A stretch of 64,000 bases of DNA from Bolinopsis microptera. Taxonomy: Eukaryota; Ctenophora; Tentaculata; Lobata; Bolinopsidae. Under the pieces are notes generated by a model that saw only the letters and a list, made by a program, of their open reading frames with translations, did no database searches and had not been told where the DNA came from. The translations under genes were made by a program, and so were the position numbers. The stretch's first letter is position 1, and each line of letters opens with the position of its first letter. Location of the stretch: assembly GCF_026151205.1 (NCBI RefSeq), contig NC_087079.1, positions 1,514,028 through 1,578,027 on the forward strand. Reading direction: 5' to 3'. Below are positions 1 to 12,300 of the stretch, piece by piece.

Positions 1-3000
1 AGCTGCTAATCTCCTTCCAGCTGTCACGCTGACTCACTGACTGTGAAGATGTTCTTTGTAATTGCAGAGTGGAAGTGTTACTATCACCCTTCACAATTGG
101 GGTACGTCTTGTTTAACACGATTAAAAGATGTAAAATTTTGTTGAATTATTAAGACTGGTCTACTTCAGGTAATAAATTTGTAAAATACAGATGGTTGAT
201 GGCAATAAGAAAAAGAAGGAGCATTTCTCCTAATTGCACTTCCTCGCTACTATTAATATAAAATTCACATTTTAAATATTTTCAGACGAAGAGAAGGGTG
301 TTACTGGGGTGTTGGAACTTGGAATTGGCTCCATTTTGTCGATTACATCACATTACTTTATTCCAACGTTTAGAGATTCCAGCTAGATCTCATCGCAGTT
401 TTAGCCCTTGAGTAGGTATGATGTGGAACATCGGCATTTAGCCATTGTTATTGAGGGTGGAAATAAAATCTGAAATGAAAGTGATTAATATAATTTGATA
501 CTTCAATGAACCATTTCTTTTTCTAGGATCTTGAAAAATAGGATGGACTCATATAAAACGTACATTCCTGAACGTTTCTTTTTCCTCGGTATTACTCAAT
601 CATCATTACTTTAGCAACTGCGTTGTACTGGTACAAACGCAAGTACTTTCTTTATTTTATAACTTAAACTAATTAAAAAATAGGTAAGTTAGTCGGTTTT
701 CAATAAGTACGTACACAGACACAACAATTGATTGACGATGTTGCATTCGTTCAAGTGTCTTTTTTACCAAAGTTTGTAATTTGACGATATTACTTAACGA
801 TGCATTCAAATTAGTTCTCGATCATGCTATCAGAGCGGAGCGCTTATTTCCCTGGGAAATTTTTTACGGCAGTTGCAACGCTGAATGAGAGCAAATTTCA
901 CGATGAAATCGATATAATGTGATGCTATCCGAGAGCAACATCTTACTTTGAGTAGATTAATATTCATCATCCGGCACTGCAGAGAAAATACTCTCATAAA
1001 CAGAGATGTTAACTTTTTTAATTTTATTTTTCTTCTCCACTTTATGATCACAATGAAGTGAATAACGATTTTACCACATGTTGTATGTTAATGCAGTTTA
1101 ACGACTCACCGAGACTTATCGAAGCCGGATTTACCACTAGGAATCCACTTTCATTTCTACAACATTCATTGCCGCTGAGAGAAGACTCACGTGCCAGACT
1201 TATTTATGTCGTCACTGTCTTAGTGGTATGATAGCGCAATTTTTATTGTTTAGGAATCTTTTTAATTTCCAGTTATAACTTGATATCTTCATTTCTCTCC
1301 AATTCGTAAAGGAATGTATCAAAAACAAAAGCCCATTAAAATTGCTTAATGTTATCGCTGTGACACTCCTGTAACTATTCCGCCATTGTACTTGTTACCT
1401 TTCATTATTGTACAGCAGGAAGAAGCTTTGAATAATAAGTTTGAGACATTACATTAAGTTTGCTGTTGTACCGTGGGTCCCACAGTCCGTGGTATGGTTT
1501 ATAAGCTTGGGATGAATTTTGGGCTTGAGATGTCCTATAACATAGGAGCTATTCCTTTTCGTGCAGCGCTGCTGTTTGGCAGTCACACCTTGGCAGCCAC
1601 ACCATTTTATTCTGATGTTTAAATACTCTTGGAATCAGTACTCATATTGATCGTATTCTTTTCAATTATTTCACAGCAGCTGCTTTATTGAAGATGAGAG
1701 TATAACTGGTTTGTTCCCGCCAAGTTCTTGTTAACCGGTAACCATGACAACTAACCTTGTAAAGCTTGACGAATCCTAACATCTCCCCTAAAGAGTAAGG
1801 ACAACCTAGCCTTTGCCATGAGCCGTGCTACTGCTAGGAAAAATACATACTAACTTCAATAATCATTATAAAGATATTAATATGAAGTATAAACATAAAT
1901 CAAGTGCTGTAAGAATTTTATAAAACAATTTCTCAACATGTCTTTCAAATATTTATCAGAGGATGCGTCAAATGGTCGGAAGAAAGTTTATTGGTCAACA
2001 AAGAAAGAGCGGCCAAGTTTTAAAATAAACTGTACCAGCTCGTTACTTATACTTAATAAGTTAATTGTAAGGCACCTGGTACCTCTTAAATTAGTTGTTA
2101 GTTATATTCTGTTTGATTGAATGTTGTATTTTAACTGATGGAAACGAAGGAGCGGGTCGTTTATAAATTTTTAATGATAAATTAATTCGTCTCCGCAACT
2201 AAATGTAAATAACTAAATATATTTTTGACGAGTTGTTTTATTCCGTTCCACATGGCATAGTTGGTTGCTAAACTGGAAAAAACGTGGTTGTAAAGTGTAA
2301 ACGTAATCGTTAAGTATGATACTGATCGTGTCCTTGTACCAAGATCTCCACTTTACAACTATGATCAGCCCTGATCGTTTATAGATCGTATGTGTATTGG
2401 CGTTTCGCGAGGTCTTTCTTACCTTTCTGATTTATGTTCCTGTTAGACTAATGCAGGTGAGAGCTGAATAAGTTCCAGGCTATGCAGCACAGGAATGCGA
2501 GGCGGCGAGGATTAGGTTGTACAATTGTGTTGCTCACCAAGGTATGTCAAAGGAATTACTTTGCCGCGGCGGGGCGATGAATCGGAATGTTTATTCTTAA
2601 ATTAAAAGGGAACTTGAATGTGTGTAAATAAGCGAGGGGTAAATAAATGAGGGTATAGTTATAGCTCTATAGGAAGGCGGTAAAACTCTAGCTCATAAAT
2701 TGGGAAATTATCGGCGTGGCAGTATAAAGCAGTGCAGGCCGCCAACATGCAACGATACGCCACTGGCCGCGTAAGCCACATCGATAGTAGAAGTTATCTG
2801 TTAAGGCAGAGAATTGAAAATTTAATAATCCCAAAACGATGATATTTTACAATGCTTATTGCTAATACTAGTTGTAATAGTAGTTAATAACAACACCGAA
2901 GGTTGAAATTAAAATGATGAACAATACCAAATGGCTAACGGGAATTACACATGTACTTTCAGTAGTACTAATACATTTGCAAATAGTATGTTATCTATTA

Positions 3001-4057
3001 GCGTTAATCTTATTAAACAGTGTATCTCTTTAATTTCTTGGAATAATTAATGTAATTGTTTTATTATCCATAGTATGCTGTTTTAATTGATGTTATATTA
3101 CATTTATCACTATCAAGGGTTAGCCGAAGGCAACAAAATATGCTTTGAAAATGAGCAGTTTACACATATTATGTTTGTTCTGTTGACCTTTGTTTTAAGA
3201 ATTTTGTCCTTTAATATACTCTATGTTGTTCTTTTAATCAGCCTCGCCGTTAATATTGCCATCCTTAGGTTATATCTTCACAAACTTTTGAAATTTAAAG
3301 AATATAACATCACAAATAGTATCACAAATAAAGGCTTTCAAAGTCAAAATAAACTGCAACTATTCGAATTTATCAATATTCTAGGATTTTAGTTGGTGAT
3401 GATATCACGAGTAGGGGTTTCCTACACCCCTGATCACGAGTCTATCACAATTGCTGCTGCCACTTTGTTTTGCTTTTTGAACTCCATCTGAAGTTAAGAA
3501 AAATAACAGCATGAAATTTTCTGATAAACATACTTATTTTGAACACATAATATATTTACTGATAAACGTTTTGCGTTCAAAATATTAACTAATAAGGACC
3601 TCAAAAGAGATATGCGTACCTGAAGTCTGATTCTGTGTATGTAATTCTGTGTAATTCTTAACTGCTATCAACTGATTTTAATAAAGTTTCAAGACGTTTT
3701 CTATCAGTTATTTTTTCAAGTGCTTTTTTTTACCTTCCTGAACGTTTTGTGAAATTCAACAGTCCATAGAATCAGCAGTCAGCACTATAATATGGAGTCG
3801 AGTGTTTACCCAAACTATGGTTCTAATAACATATTTTCTTTGCGTTTTTCTGGAGCCTTATAATTGCGAACGTATATGTTATTTTGTTCAGACTCTGACT
3901 ATATTCACGTTTCTCCTCTTATCTAACGTAGTCCTAATCCTACGAATAACGGTATCTTAATGAATTCTCGACTAAATTTTCCCTGATTATTAACTAAACC
4001 CTGATTATTAATCGCTATTTACTGATTTTGTTAGGTGTTTAAAATAGCAGATCAACC
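1..4057. other. No gene supported
   Basis: AT-rich sequence in which I see no convincing coding exon or known RNA gene. A 35-base segment at 67-101 sits between an AG and a GTACGT and stays open in one frame, so it could be a micro-exon, but nothing links to it. An open frame at 3090-3392 would encode a very hydrophobic peptide. It has no recognisable motif and its base composition matches the surrounding AT-rich DNA, so I do not call it. Confidence 0.5.
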
Positions 4058-4075
4058 GTGCGTACAGACGAGAGA

Positions 4076-6788
4076 ATGAAACCAATTTTGTGTTTGCTCA
4101 CCATCATGTCCTGTGGAATGCCAGTTAGAAGTACAAGCGCCCATTCTAAAGTGAAACATGTTGGTGCTCATAGTAAAAGTAGCACTAAACCGCTACTTTT
4201 CAAGAAAAATGATGAATGTTTTGTGAAGGTGAGAAATGTTCAAAACTCACAGTTGGAAAAGCGATCTGCGACCGATTATTCGCTCGGTATCATTTTGCGT
4301 TTAAGTCCGGGAACGGTAATCAAAATTAATATCATTTTCTTTTGTTTGGAAAAAAGAGAAACTGGCGACGTTCCAACCTACCCAATTTTGGGTTTTGGTC
4401 AACAAAAGTAAAAACTGTTTTCTTAGAGATATTGGTTTATATTTGGTATTTGGTAATGCAGATAGCAGACTGATATATATTTGCTCATATTATTCAGGGC
4501 GTGATGCCGGAAAAAGTACTAACGGCTCATGAGATAGAAGAGGAAATAGGAGCTTTGAACAAGCAAAGAAACTGGAATGGACGGGTAGGTGAGAGGGAGT
4601 GGCTATATTACTGATAATTTACTTTTCAATCTAAAAAATTGAAACAGAATTAATTAATTACTAATTGGCGTTCAAAATCCTAGGCTCATTATTTTGCGTC
4701 CGTATCAAATTAACAGCACCCTTAATAGTAGATGCTTAGTTGTCTGTACATTTAAAATTGTATAATGATTAATGTATACCTCTTCAGAAAGTGTTTTACA
4801 AGATTGACAACTTTCCGAGATGCACTGAGATAAGTCAAACCACTATCAAGAAGCTAATTGATGAAGCAGCTCAAACTTGGAATAAAGTCCCGAATGCCAA
4901 TATTTTGTAAGAGTATGCTTCGAAAGATTCAGAAAATTTATGTTTCATATGGTTTTTGAGATTCGATAGCTATTAAGCATATATTTTTCATAACTTTCAC
5001 CCGTATTTTCAATCTAATTGATAATTATTAAATTATAAGTCACCCTCTATAGGCTTGTAAACGTTGATGATTTGGAGAAAACAAACGAAGTGGATTACAA
5101 CATGAACACCGAAGAAGAATTCAGCAATGAAATCAAAGATGTAATGGACGAACTCGTTCAAGTCAGAGAACTGGATAATGATGGTATCGACATAATGGTT
5201 AGCTTTGAACCGTGCAGCCACTTCAAGCACCGTGGCAAGACTCCTAATCCTATTGAGGAGGATTTCGGGGAGGAATGTGATGCTGTCTACGCTCACGCTC
5301 ATTTTTTTGGTATGTTTTATCTTAACGGGCGATATTCGTAAAATATGTAATTGTATTCGTTTCAAATACCGTCGACGAGTTCAACTCGGTGCACGTCTTG
5401 GTAGGTTCTAAACCAGGTTTAGTAAACCTACAAATTTTGTCTTGTTGCATTATAAGACTCGATAGAGGTATTGAAAATAGATTGCAATACTTTATACTAT
5501 CTTCCTTTATTACAAATTGCATGAACCGACATAAATTCTCCGTTTCATGCCAAATAAATTCCAAGTGTTGAACAATTTCACTTACTTCTTTTAAATGATG
5601 ATAAATAATGGACATCTCAGGTAATGTTCATTTCAACGAGTTGATGACGTGGGCGGAGAGGAGCTACCAAGATGAAGAATTGAAGGAGGGAGATGTTTTG
5701 AAACCTAATCTGTATTCTATTGCCTTGCACGAGTTCGGCCATTCCTTGGGATTGAGGTAGGTCACACAAACGATATATTTGTTAAAACTTGAATATAATA
5801 GAGGAGTTAAATAAACTTACAATTATAATTCAAGTGATTCTTATCACAAACAAATTGTATTTTTTTAATGAGATTTGAGAAATGACGATTTTTATCAGTC
5901 ACACGAACAAAAAAGAGGATGCGATGTTTTGGGATTTTAGTGGGAGAAGGATGCACGACCGTCTGGAATTAGGAAGTGATGATATCAGTAAACTGCAGAA
6001 TCTTTATAAGCCTGGTATGATTGGACATTTGTTATCTTAGAGACCCATCACAGATTGTTCTTGCCATTAAAAATTTTAACACACTTACTGACTGATTTAA
6101 AATTTAAATCTGTTTTATTTTGAGCTGTTTTATTTCAGGCATGAAGAATTGTAAAGATAATCACGCAATTTGTAAAAGAAATCCAGAAAAGTACTGCCAA
6201 CTCGACGAATTTAAACCACACTGTTTAAAAACTTGTGGCCATTGTGGTTAGTCACAAATTCTCTATTGTTTTATGAGTACTCAAGCTATTTCAGTATTTC
6301 TCGACGAGATTCAAATAAATTTAATATATAGCATGATATAGATTGAATCAATTGTAATTAATTTCAACTGTAGATCCTTGTGAAGATGACATTCAAGACG
6401 GGTACATTAAGTGTGATGAGAACATTTGCAAAGACTTGAAGGATCCAATGAGACCATTCTGCTGGAAGACTTGCAAACTTTGTGAACTAGAACCTGTTGG
6501 TAAGTTATTATAATAATTCAACTATACAATATACACAAGCTAGTATGATCTCACCAGTAAAAAATTACTGCTCGAAATTTTCGTTGAAACAAGATGAAAT
6601 AACTGATGTAATCACCGCCAGATGTGTCGGACTGTGAAGACGGAACCACGTTCGATTGCACAAGTTTGGATAGAATCAAGAAGAAATATAAGAAGAAGAG
6701 GAAATGCAGAAGGAAGGATTGGAGAAAGGCATGTCCACGGACCTGCGGAGTGTGCAGTGAGAACAACTCTACAGAAAATGTATTTTAG
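4076..6788 (+). CDS. Secreted matrix-metalloproteinase-like protease with three ShKT domains
   Basis: Nine exons keep frame: 4076-4228, 4498-4584, 4788-4906, 5053-5309, 5621-5756, 5899-6014, 6139-6246, 6374-6499, 6622-6788. The ATG at 4076 opens a signal-peptide-like start (MKPILCLLTIMSCG). The zinc site HEFGHSLGLSH is completed across the intron 5756/5899 and is followed by a Met-turn-like DAMFW. Upstream, FYKIDNFPRC and a DIMVSF strand match the M10 metallopeptidase fold. Three six-cysteine ShKT modules follow, one each in exons 7, 8 and 9. I see no PRCGxPD cysteine switch and no hemopexin repeats, so latency control must differ from classical MMPs. The likely role is extracellular matrix or secreted-protein cleavage. 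An alternative exon 1 donor at 4316 also keeps phase. The enzyme class is well supported, the substrate is unknown. Confidence 0.85.
5322..5433 (+). mobile_element. Copy of the ~100-bp TTAACGGG...AACCTACAA element
   Basis: Lies in the fourth intron of the metalloproteinase gene. It starts TTAACGGGCGATATTCG and ends in a hairpin-like segment finishing AAACCTACAA. The flanks GTTTTATC (5314-5321) and ATTTTGTC (5434-5441) agree at 6 of 8 positions, consistent with an old 8-bp target-site duplication. Younger copies lie at 17765, 18212, 18691 and 19715. Confidence 0.7.
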
Positions 6789-7532
6789 ATTGGTTACTCA
6801 ACAAATTACTTATGACGATCGAGATCTTAACCCATATTCTTCCACGGTACTTTTAAAAGTACGGTTCATAAACAGTGACCTAACTTGTCTCATGACAAAT
6901 ATTTTTTGATACAGTTTTTTGCATTAGGTTAGAAAAAGTCTGCTGATGATTTTAACACCCTAACCAGATGGTTAAAAAAAGCAAGAAATTTATAGGATGT
7001 TGGCAAAGGTGGTCAAAAATGGTACTTTGAAAAAAGGTAAATTCTCGGTACCACCAGCCAATTCTCCAACTTTGATGGATCCCAAATTTGGTTTTTTAAT
7101 ATTGCCTAAACGATTGTGCAATAAATAGGCAATAATGTGGGGCGAGATAAAAATCATAAATTGTCTCTAATTGAGATGTAAATTGGGTGTACTTTTAAAA
7201 GTACATCATTCTAGACAATGATGTACTTTCAAAAGTACGTACTTTTAAAAGTACATTATCTTCGAATGATGTACTTTTAAAAGGACAGGTTTCAAGAAAA
7301 ATGTACTTTTCAAAGTACAGGTTTATATAGACAACACAATGTGTGCTGGTATGATTAATGTCGGTAAGACTGTAATGGTAGGTAAATTGTTCTGAATCAG
7401 AACGGAAGTCACAACAAAAACTTGTTGTTGTTACTTCTGGGATTTAGTCGATCTTGAAGGATCCACGTTTTCACTCGGTTATTCCACGTCTTCCAGAGCG
7501 GCCTTCAATATACTCTTTCTTAATGAGTTAAT
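6789..7532. repeat. First cluster of GTACTTTTAAAAGTAC palindromes
   Basis: The 16-base palindrome GTACTTTTAAAAGTAC occurs intact at 6847-6862, 7189-7204 and 7239-7254. Near-perfect versions lie at 7223-7238, 7271-7286 and 7303-7318. Each can form a hairpin or a dyad protein-binding site. No gene is seen here. A second cluster in opposite orientation lies at 9702-9832, so the two bracket the MITE and minisatellite. Confidence 0.75.
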
Positions 7533-8125
7533 GCGGGGGTGGGGGGATCATAAGGTCAGAATCGTACGTGACGTTGGGGGGGGGGGGGGGGTGGGTCATA
7601 TTTTCTTCCAAACACAGTTAGTACATTTGTACTAAGTGGTGGGTCTGCTGCTCATTTCCCAGAAAATCAGTTAGTACAAGGTACTAAGGGGGTGTCCAAC
7701 CCCAAAATATCCATTTTACCTCAAATTTCAATATTGGGAATGGTTTGTTTTTGGTTTTGAGGTTTTTTTTCCTTTTTTTTGGGTTTTTTTATTTTGTTTC
7801 CTTTTTTTGTAACTTTTTATTTAATTCGACTGCATTGAAAACAAAACCCCTACTAAATAGTGGGTATAATTTGCCCATTTCCCAATGTTTAATGAACTGT
7901 TTAAAGCAATTTATGGGTGGGTATCTTATTTTATATACCAAGACACAGTCAGTACCGTGATTTCTCAACAGTTAGTACCGCAAAAGGGGTGGGTGTCCTA
8001 AATATTATCCGAAAAAAAAACAGTTAGTACCGCGAAGGGGGTGGGTGGGTCTTTTTTGTAAATTCCAAAGTTGCACTTAGTCGACGTCACGTACGGCACT
8101 TGGTACCTGATCCCCCCTCCCCCGC
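7533..8125. mobile_element. 593-bp MITE with G-rich terminal inverted repeats
   Basis: The left end GCGGGGGTGGGGGGATCA and the inverse of the right end GCGGGGGAGGGGGGATCA match. Similarity continues for about 45 bp through a shared CGTACGTGACGT. Flanks are TTAAT at 7528-7532 and at 8126-8130, a direct target-site duplication. The interior contains repeated CAGTTAGTAC blocks followed by GGGGGTGGGTG and a run of 12 or more G. There is no transposase frame, so it is non-autonomous. The TTAA within the duplication suggests piggyBac-type target choice, but a 5-bp duplication is not typical of that family. Confidence 0.8.
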
Positions 8126-8210
8126 TTAATGTTTACAATCCTAGATCTTGTAACTGGTTTCCTAATCCCGATGTATATTTACTATCAAATACTGACATGA
8201 TTGTGTGCCA

Positions 8211-9392
8211 TCAGCAATCTGCTGGTCCAACATAAGATTCCTTTCCTTGTAGTCTATGCATTTCCTCAGCTGAGTTGTTCTGCTCCTCTAGAATTGTCTC
8301 AGCCTCTGCTACTCTCTTCTGTTCCTCTAGAATTGTCTCAGCTTCTGCTACTCTCTTCTGTTCCTCTAGAACTCTCAAAGCTTCTGCTACTCTCTTCTGT
8401 TCCTCTAGAATACGCTCAGCTTCTGCTACTCTCTCCTGCTCCTCTAGAACTTTCTCAGCTTCTGCTACTCTCTCTTGCTCCTCTAGAACTTTCTCAGCTT
8501 CTGCTACTCTCTTCTGTTCCTCTAGAACTCTCTCAGCTTCTGCTACTCTCTTCTGTTCCTCTAGAATACGCTCAGCTTCTGCTACTCTCTTCTGTTCCTC
8601 TAGAATACGCTTAGCTTCTGCTACTCTCTTCTGCTCCTCTAGAACTCTCTCCACCTCTGCTACTCTCTTCTGTTCCTCTAGAATACGCTCAGCTTCTGCT
8701 ACCTTCTTCTGCTCCTCTAGAACTCTCTCAGCTTCTGCTACTCTCTTCTGTTCCTCTAGAACTCTCTCAGCTTCTGCTACTCTCTTCTGTTCCTCTAGAA
8801 CTCTCTCAGCTTCTGCTACTCTCTTCTGTTCCTCTAGAACTCTCTCAGCTTCTGCTACTCTCTTCTGTTTCTCTAGAACTCTCTCAGCTTCTACTACTAT
8901 CTTCTGCTCCTCTAGAACTCTCTCCACCTCTGCTACTCTCTTCTGTTCCTCTAGAATACGCTCAGCTTCTGCTACCTTCTTCTGCTCCTCTAGAACTCTC
9001 TCAGCTTCTGCTACTCTCTTTTGCTCCTCTAGAACTCTCTCAGCTTCTGCTACTATCTTCTGCTCCTCTAGAACTCTCTCAGCTTCTCCTACTCTCTTCT
9101 GCTCCTCTAGAACTCTCTCAGCTTCTGCTTCTCTCTTCTGTTCCTCTAGAACTCTCTCAGCTTCTGCTACTCTCTTCTGTTCCTCTAGAACTCTCTCAGC
9201 TTCTACTACTCTCTTATGCTCCTCTAGAACTCTCTCAGCTTCTGCTACTCTCTTCTGCTCCTCTAGAATACGCTCAGCTTCTGCTACTCTCTTCTGCTCC
9301 TCTAGAACTCCCTCAGCTTCTGCTACTCTCTTCTGTTTGAGTTCCTCTAGAACTTTCTCAGCTTCTGCTACTCTCTTCTCATTCTCACCATT
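8211..9392 (-). CDS. Possible 13-residue-repeat helical protein (partial)
   Basis: The minus strand is open for 394 codons, from just below a TAA at 9393-9395 down to a TGA at 8211. It encodes about 28 copies of a 13-residue unit close to ERVLEEQKRVAEA, strongly predicted to be helical, and then a non-repetitive tail ending GPADC. The unit matches no family I recognise. No ATG precedes the array in frame, so an upstream exon would be needed. The upstream sequence offers only weak AG acceptors. Substitutions between units often keep charge (E/K/R) or aliphatic character (V/I), and the only large insertion is in frame. This mildly favours selection on the minus-strand protein, but non-coding satellite DNA is a real alternative. 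Confidence 0.3.
   Translation of the reverse strand, partial: NGENEKRVAEAEKVLEELKQKRVAEAEGVLEEQKRVAEAERILEEQKRVAEAERVLEEHKRVVEAERVLEEQKRVAEAERVLEEQKREAEAERVLEEQKRVGEAERVLEEQKIVAEAERVLEEQKRVAEAERVLEEQKKVAEAERILEEQKRVAEVERVLEEQKIVVEAERVLEKQKRVAEAERVLEEQKRVAEAERVLEEQKRVAEAERVLEEQKRVAEAERVLEEQKKVAEAERILEEQKRVAEVERVLEEQKRVAEAKRILEEQKRVAEAERILEEQKRVAEAERVLEEQKRVAEAEKVLEEQERVAEAEKVLEEQERVAEAERILEEQKRVAEALRVLEEQKRVAEAETILEEQKRVAEAETILEEQNNSAEEMHRLQGKESYVGPADC
8275..9380. repeat. 39-bp minisatellite (about 28 units), open on both strands
   Basis: Tandem 39-base units built around GCTCCTCTAGAACTCTCTCA followed by GCTTCTGCTACTCTCTTCT. Variants swap AACTCTCTC for AATACGCTC or AACTTTCTC. The period is a multiple of three, so the plus frame (Ser/Cys/Arg rich) and the minus frame (Glu/Ala/Arg/Leu rich) are both open throughout. 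One unit near 9335 carries a 6-base in-frame insertion. The low stop content is explained by the repeat itself, so an open frame here is weak evidence for a gene. Confidence 0.95.
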
Positions 9393-9399
9393 TTAGGTA

Positions 9400-12300
9400 T
9401 TCTTTAAGTTGTGAAAAGCGTCTGGCTTTGTTTTAAGCCTTATCATCAGTTAGAGTAAAAAGCACAAAACCTGACAATTTTCGTAAAATTCTAGTAAATT
9501 GGTAAATGGAATTATGATAGTAGTTTATAAGTATAGCTGTTCCCACCATCATGATTTGTTTAGTGTACCACTTAAATTTTGTATGGTATTGTTTAAATTT
9601 TATTCAGCCATTCTGACAAGGGCTTTTAGTTTTATTATCTGACCCAGAGTTTCTGTTTAATTAAGTAACATACCTCCAGAAGTACACTATTCATTAAACC
9701 CGTACTTTTAAAAGTACATTATTTATTAAACCCGTGCTTTTAAAAGTACATCATTCAAATATGATGTACTTTTAAAAGTACGATGCAATGTTCCAAAAAC
9801 GCAAGCTCCAACAATGAACTTTTAAAAGTACGGGTCGAAAAAGCTATAAAAAATATAAATTTTTTCAAAATAATTATTGCACCGTCGGAGTTGGTACCTC
9901 AGTGCTTAGGAAACAAAATTTCATCAAAAAATTCGAACGTTTAGAGTTGTTGGTATTATATGGGTTAATGAGAGGTTCAAAATGCGTAGATTTGTGGAGA
10001 TCTAGAAGTCCTACATACATAATGATTCAACATACATATTTACATAATGATGCTGCATTAATTAGTCTGGTTCACCTTCTATTAAATAATAATCTTTACC
10101 AGACTTGGACTGGGTAAAAACAATTAATACTTATGGATGTATGTTGTATTCTTGATTTTTCATTGCGATGAATACTCTTAATTAATTATTAACTGTTAAC
10201 GTAACAATGTATTTATTGATAAATTATTACATTTTGCATATTTTGCATATCGAATGCAATTATTTGTGATAAAATGTGACTTGTTTTTTGGGACTATTAG
10301 GAAAAACTTCTTACGGTGATGTAGATTTTCCTACCATATAATTTCCTTTTTCGTTTTCGAGTGGCAATTTATCCGGAATATCATCTTATACGCTTATCAG
10401 AAATAAAAACGCAGTTGAAATAATATCAGTAGGCTACTAGGACAGTCAATACTTCAACAAAAAACGTGTGAAAATGTTATGCTCGTAGTGCAGTTCTGGC
10501 CCAAGCTTATTTCAGCTTCTTCAAGCATCAGCGATTAGATCATGATTAAAATATTCGGAATGTGCCTGCAGAAAGCTTTCTGTTTTTTGATTTGAGTATA
10601 ATTTAGATTTATTCGACATATTAAGCTTATTTAGATGCTAATTATAGTTAAATTCCATCGAGACTAGAATTAAATTACGGTTGGCATTGTTGAGCGTGTT
10701 TTTTCAATGCATTATTTGACATTATAGATCGGTATATCGTTATAGACAAAATATGAAACTTAGGAGCATATTTTGACATTGTTCTTGCTTGATGATCTTT
10801 AACCAGCATCAATTAAATTTCCTTTATCGTCTAGTCTATCATTAATACGCAGACATGTCTTGGTCACTGATTTTAATTTCATTCAACAATACTCTATTGT
10901 ATTTCTATTTGCGTCAAACAATATTTGACATTAATTTATTTTATTCTATTTGATCTTCGTTTCAGACTTGAAAAGTTTCGACAATTTGTCTCAGTTTAAA
11001 AACACTATTCTTATCGAAAAATGATTCAGTGGCACATTTTTATCAGCCACAAAGATGAAAAACCATAAGATCGTATAACCATTTTATAGCAATCAAATCT
11101 CGAGCATGCCTCACATCAAATCTAACCCGCGAGCGAGCCACCTTGAGCTACTACGTAAAATGAGGAACGTTTCATTAGATTTGAAGCTACCGTTACCCTA
11201 GCAACCTAAGAAATATACCTTTAGCAGTAATTGTATCGTGTATTCAACATTAAGTAGCCTGTTGTGCGGTACAGGACAATGTCACCACCGCTATCTCTCT
11301 CGCTCACTCAGCAGTGCAGCTTTTAAAACGTTATCATGTGGAGTTTTGTCGCTATTTCATTGTTTGTTAAGTATCGGCCATTGAAGTATTAGACTTCAAG
11401 TATCGGCGCTATTAAACAATCGTTTTTAGCGTTTTTAATTTGTTCTGCAGCTTTAAAATAATATCGACAAGATCAAATGAAAATAATCCGGCAAATAAAT
11501 AGAAGATTTAAAAGTTCCCTCGGCGTCATTGCTCATGCTTTAATATGAACGTGAATTGCCATGAAATTTGTGCAGACTGGTGTTATTCCTCGCAAGTTCA
11601 CCAGTTTAGTATTGCATATTAACGCAATGTTGGGATCAAATTTCTATGGCTACCTGAGCAGGTACACTAGTCCCTGCAGGCTATCAGGTTATATGAGGAA
11701 CTTTTCTTATCGTTTGTGATGGTTCATGGTATCTGATTTTGTCAATTAGTCTAAATTGTTTAAAAGCTTTTGTTCGAGTTTTTCTGACAAATAAGAGGAA
11801 TTTGGCATTTGCTAATTTTAAAATGTTGCCTTTGTCTTGCTTTGCATAACATATTTTGCATTCCGTAGCACTTAAAGACGCAATAAAATATCAAAAAGTG
11901 AGCTGATGGTTCAGGTTCTACCTTTGTACCGTCAGAGGAAGGTTCAGCTTCCACCCCGAGCTAAAACCCCCTCCTCCTTCACTAGTAATAGGACGCACAT
12001 CAGACAAGTTTTTTTGCAGGTTAGTTCTGTTGTTTTGGTTTGTCCTGTCAATGGTTCTTCTTGATATTTGAGATCTGTGAAGGAAGGCAAACTTTTAAAT
12101 CGGCACGAAAATATCCAGCGTGGAATTTAGATTTCAGTATTACTACAGGGTGGGCCAAAAGTCAGTGGGCATGCGTTGGCCTTAATAGCTCTGCCGTGTT
12201 TTATATATGAGAGCTGTTGCTTTGCAGATAGCATACTGTAACTTCTGGTTCGAGGATTCCGTCGTCAAATTTGAAAATTCGAATATTTTAGACCACGCCC

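Noticed and set aside
3090-3392. Hydrophobic 100-codon frame
   Set aside because: AT-rich DNA commonly encodes such Phe/Leu/Ile stretches; there is no splice partner, motif or conserved pattern.
8275-9396. Plus-strand 373-codon open frame of Ser/Cys/Arg repeats
   Set aside because: It is the opposite-strand reading of the 39-bp minisatellite; a repeat period divisible by three keeps it open without selection, and the composition is not protein-like.
9902-10117. 71-codon plus-strand frame
   Set aside because: No motif and no supporting exon structure; it lies at the edge of a repeat island.
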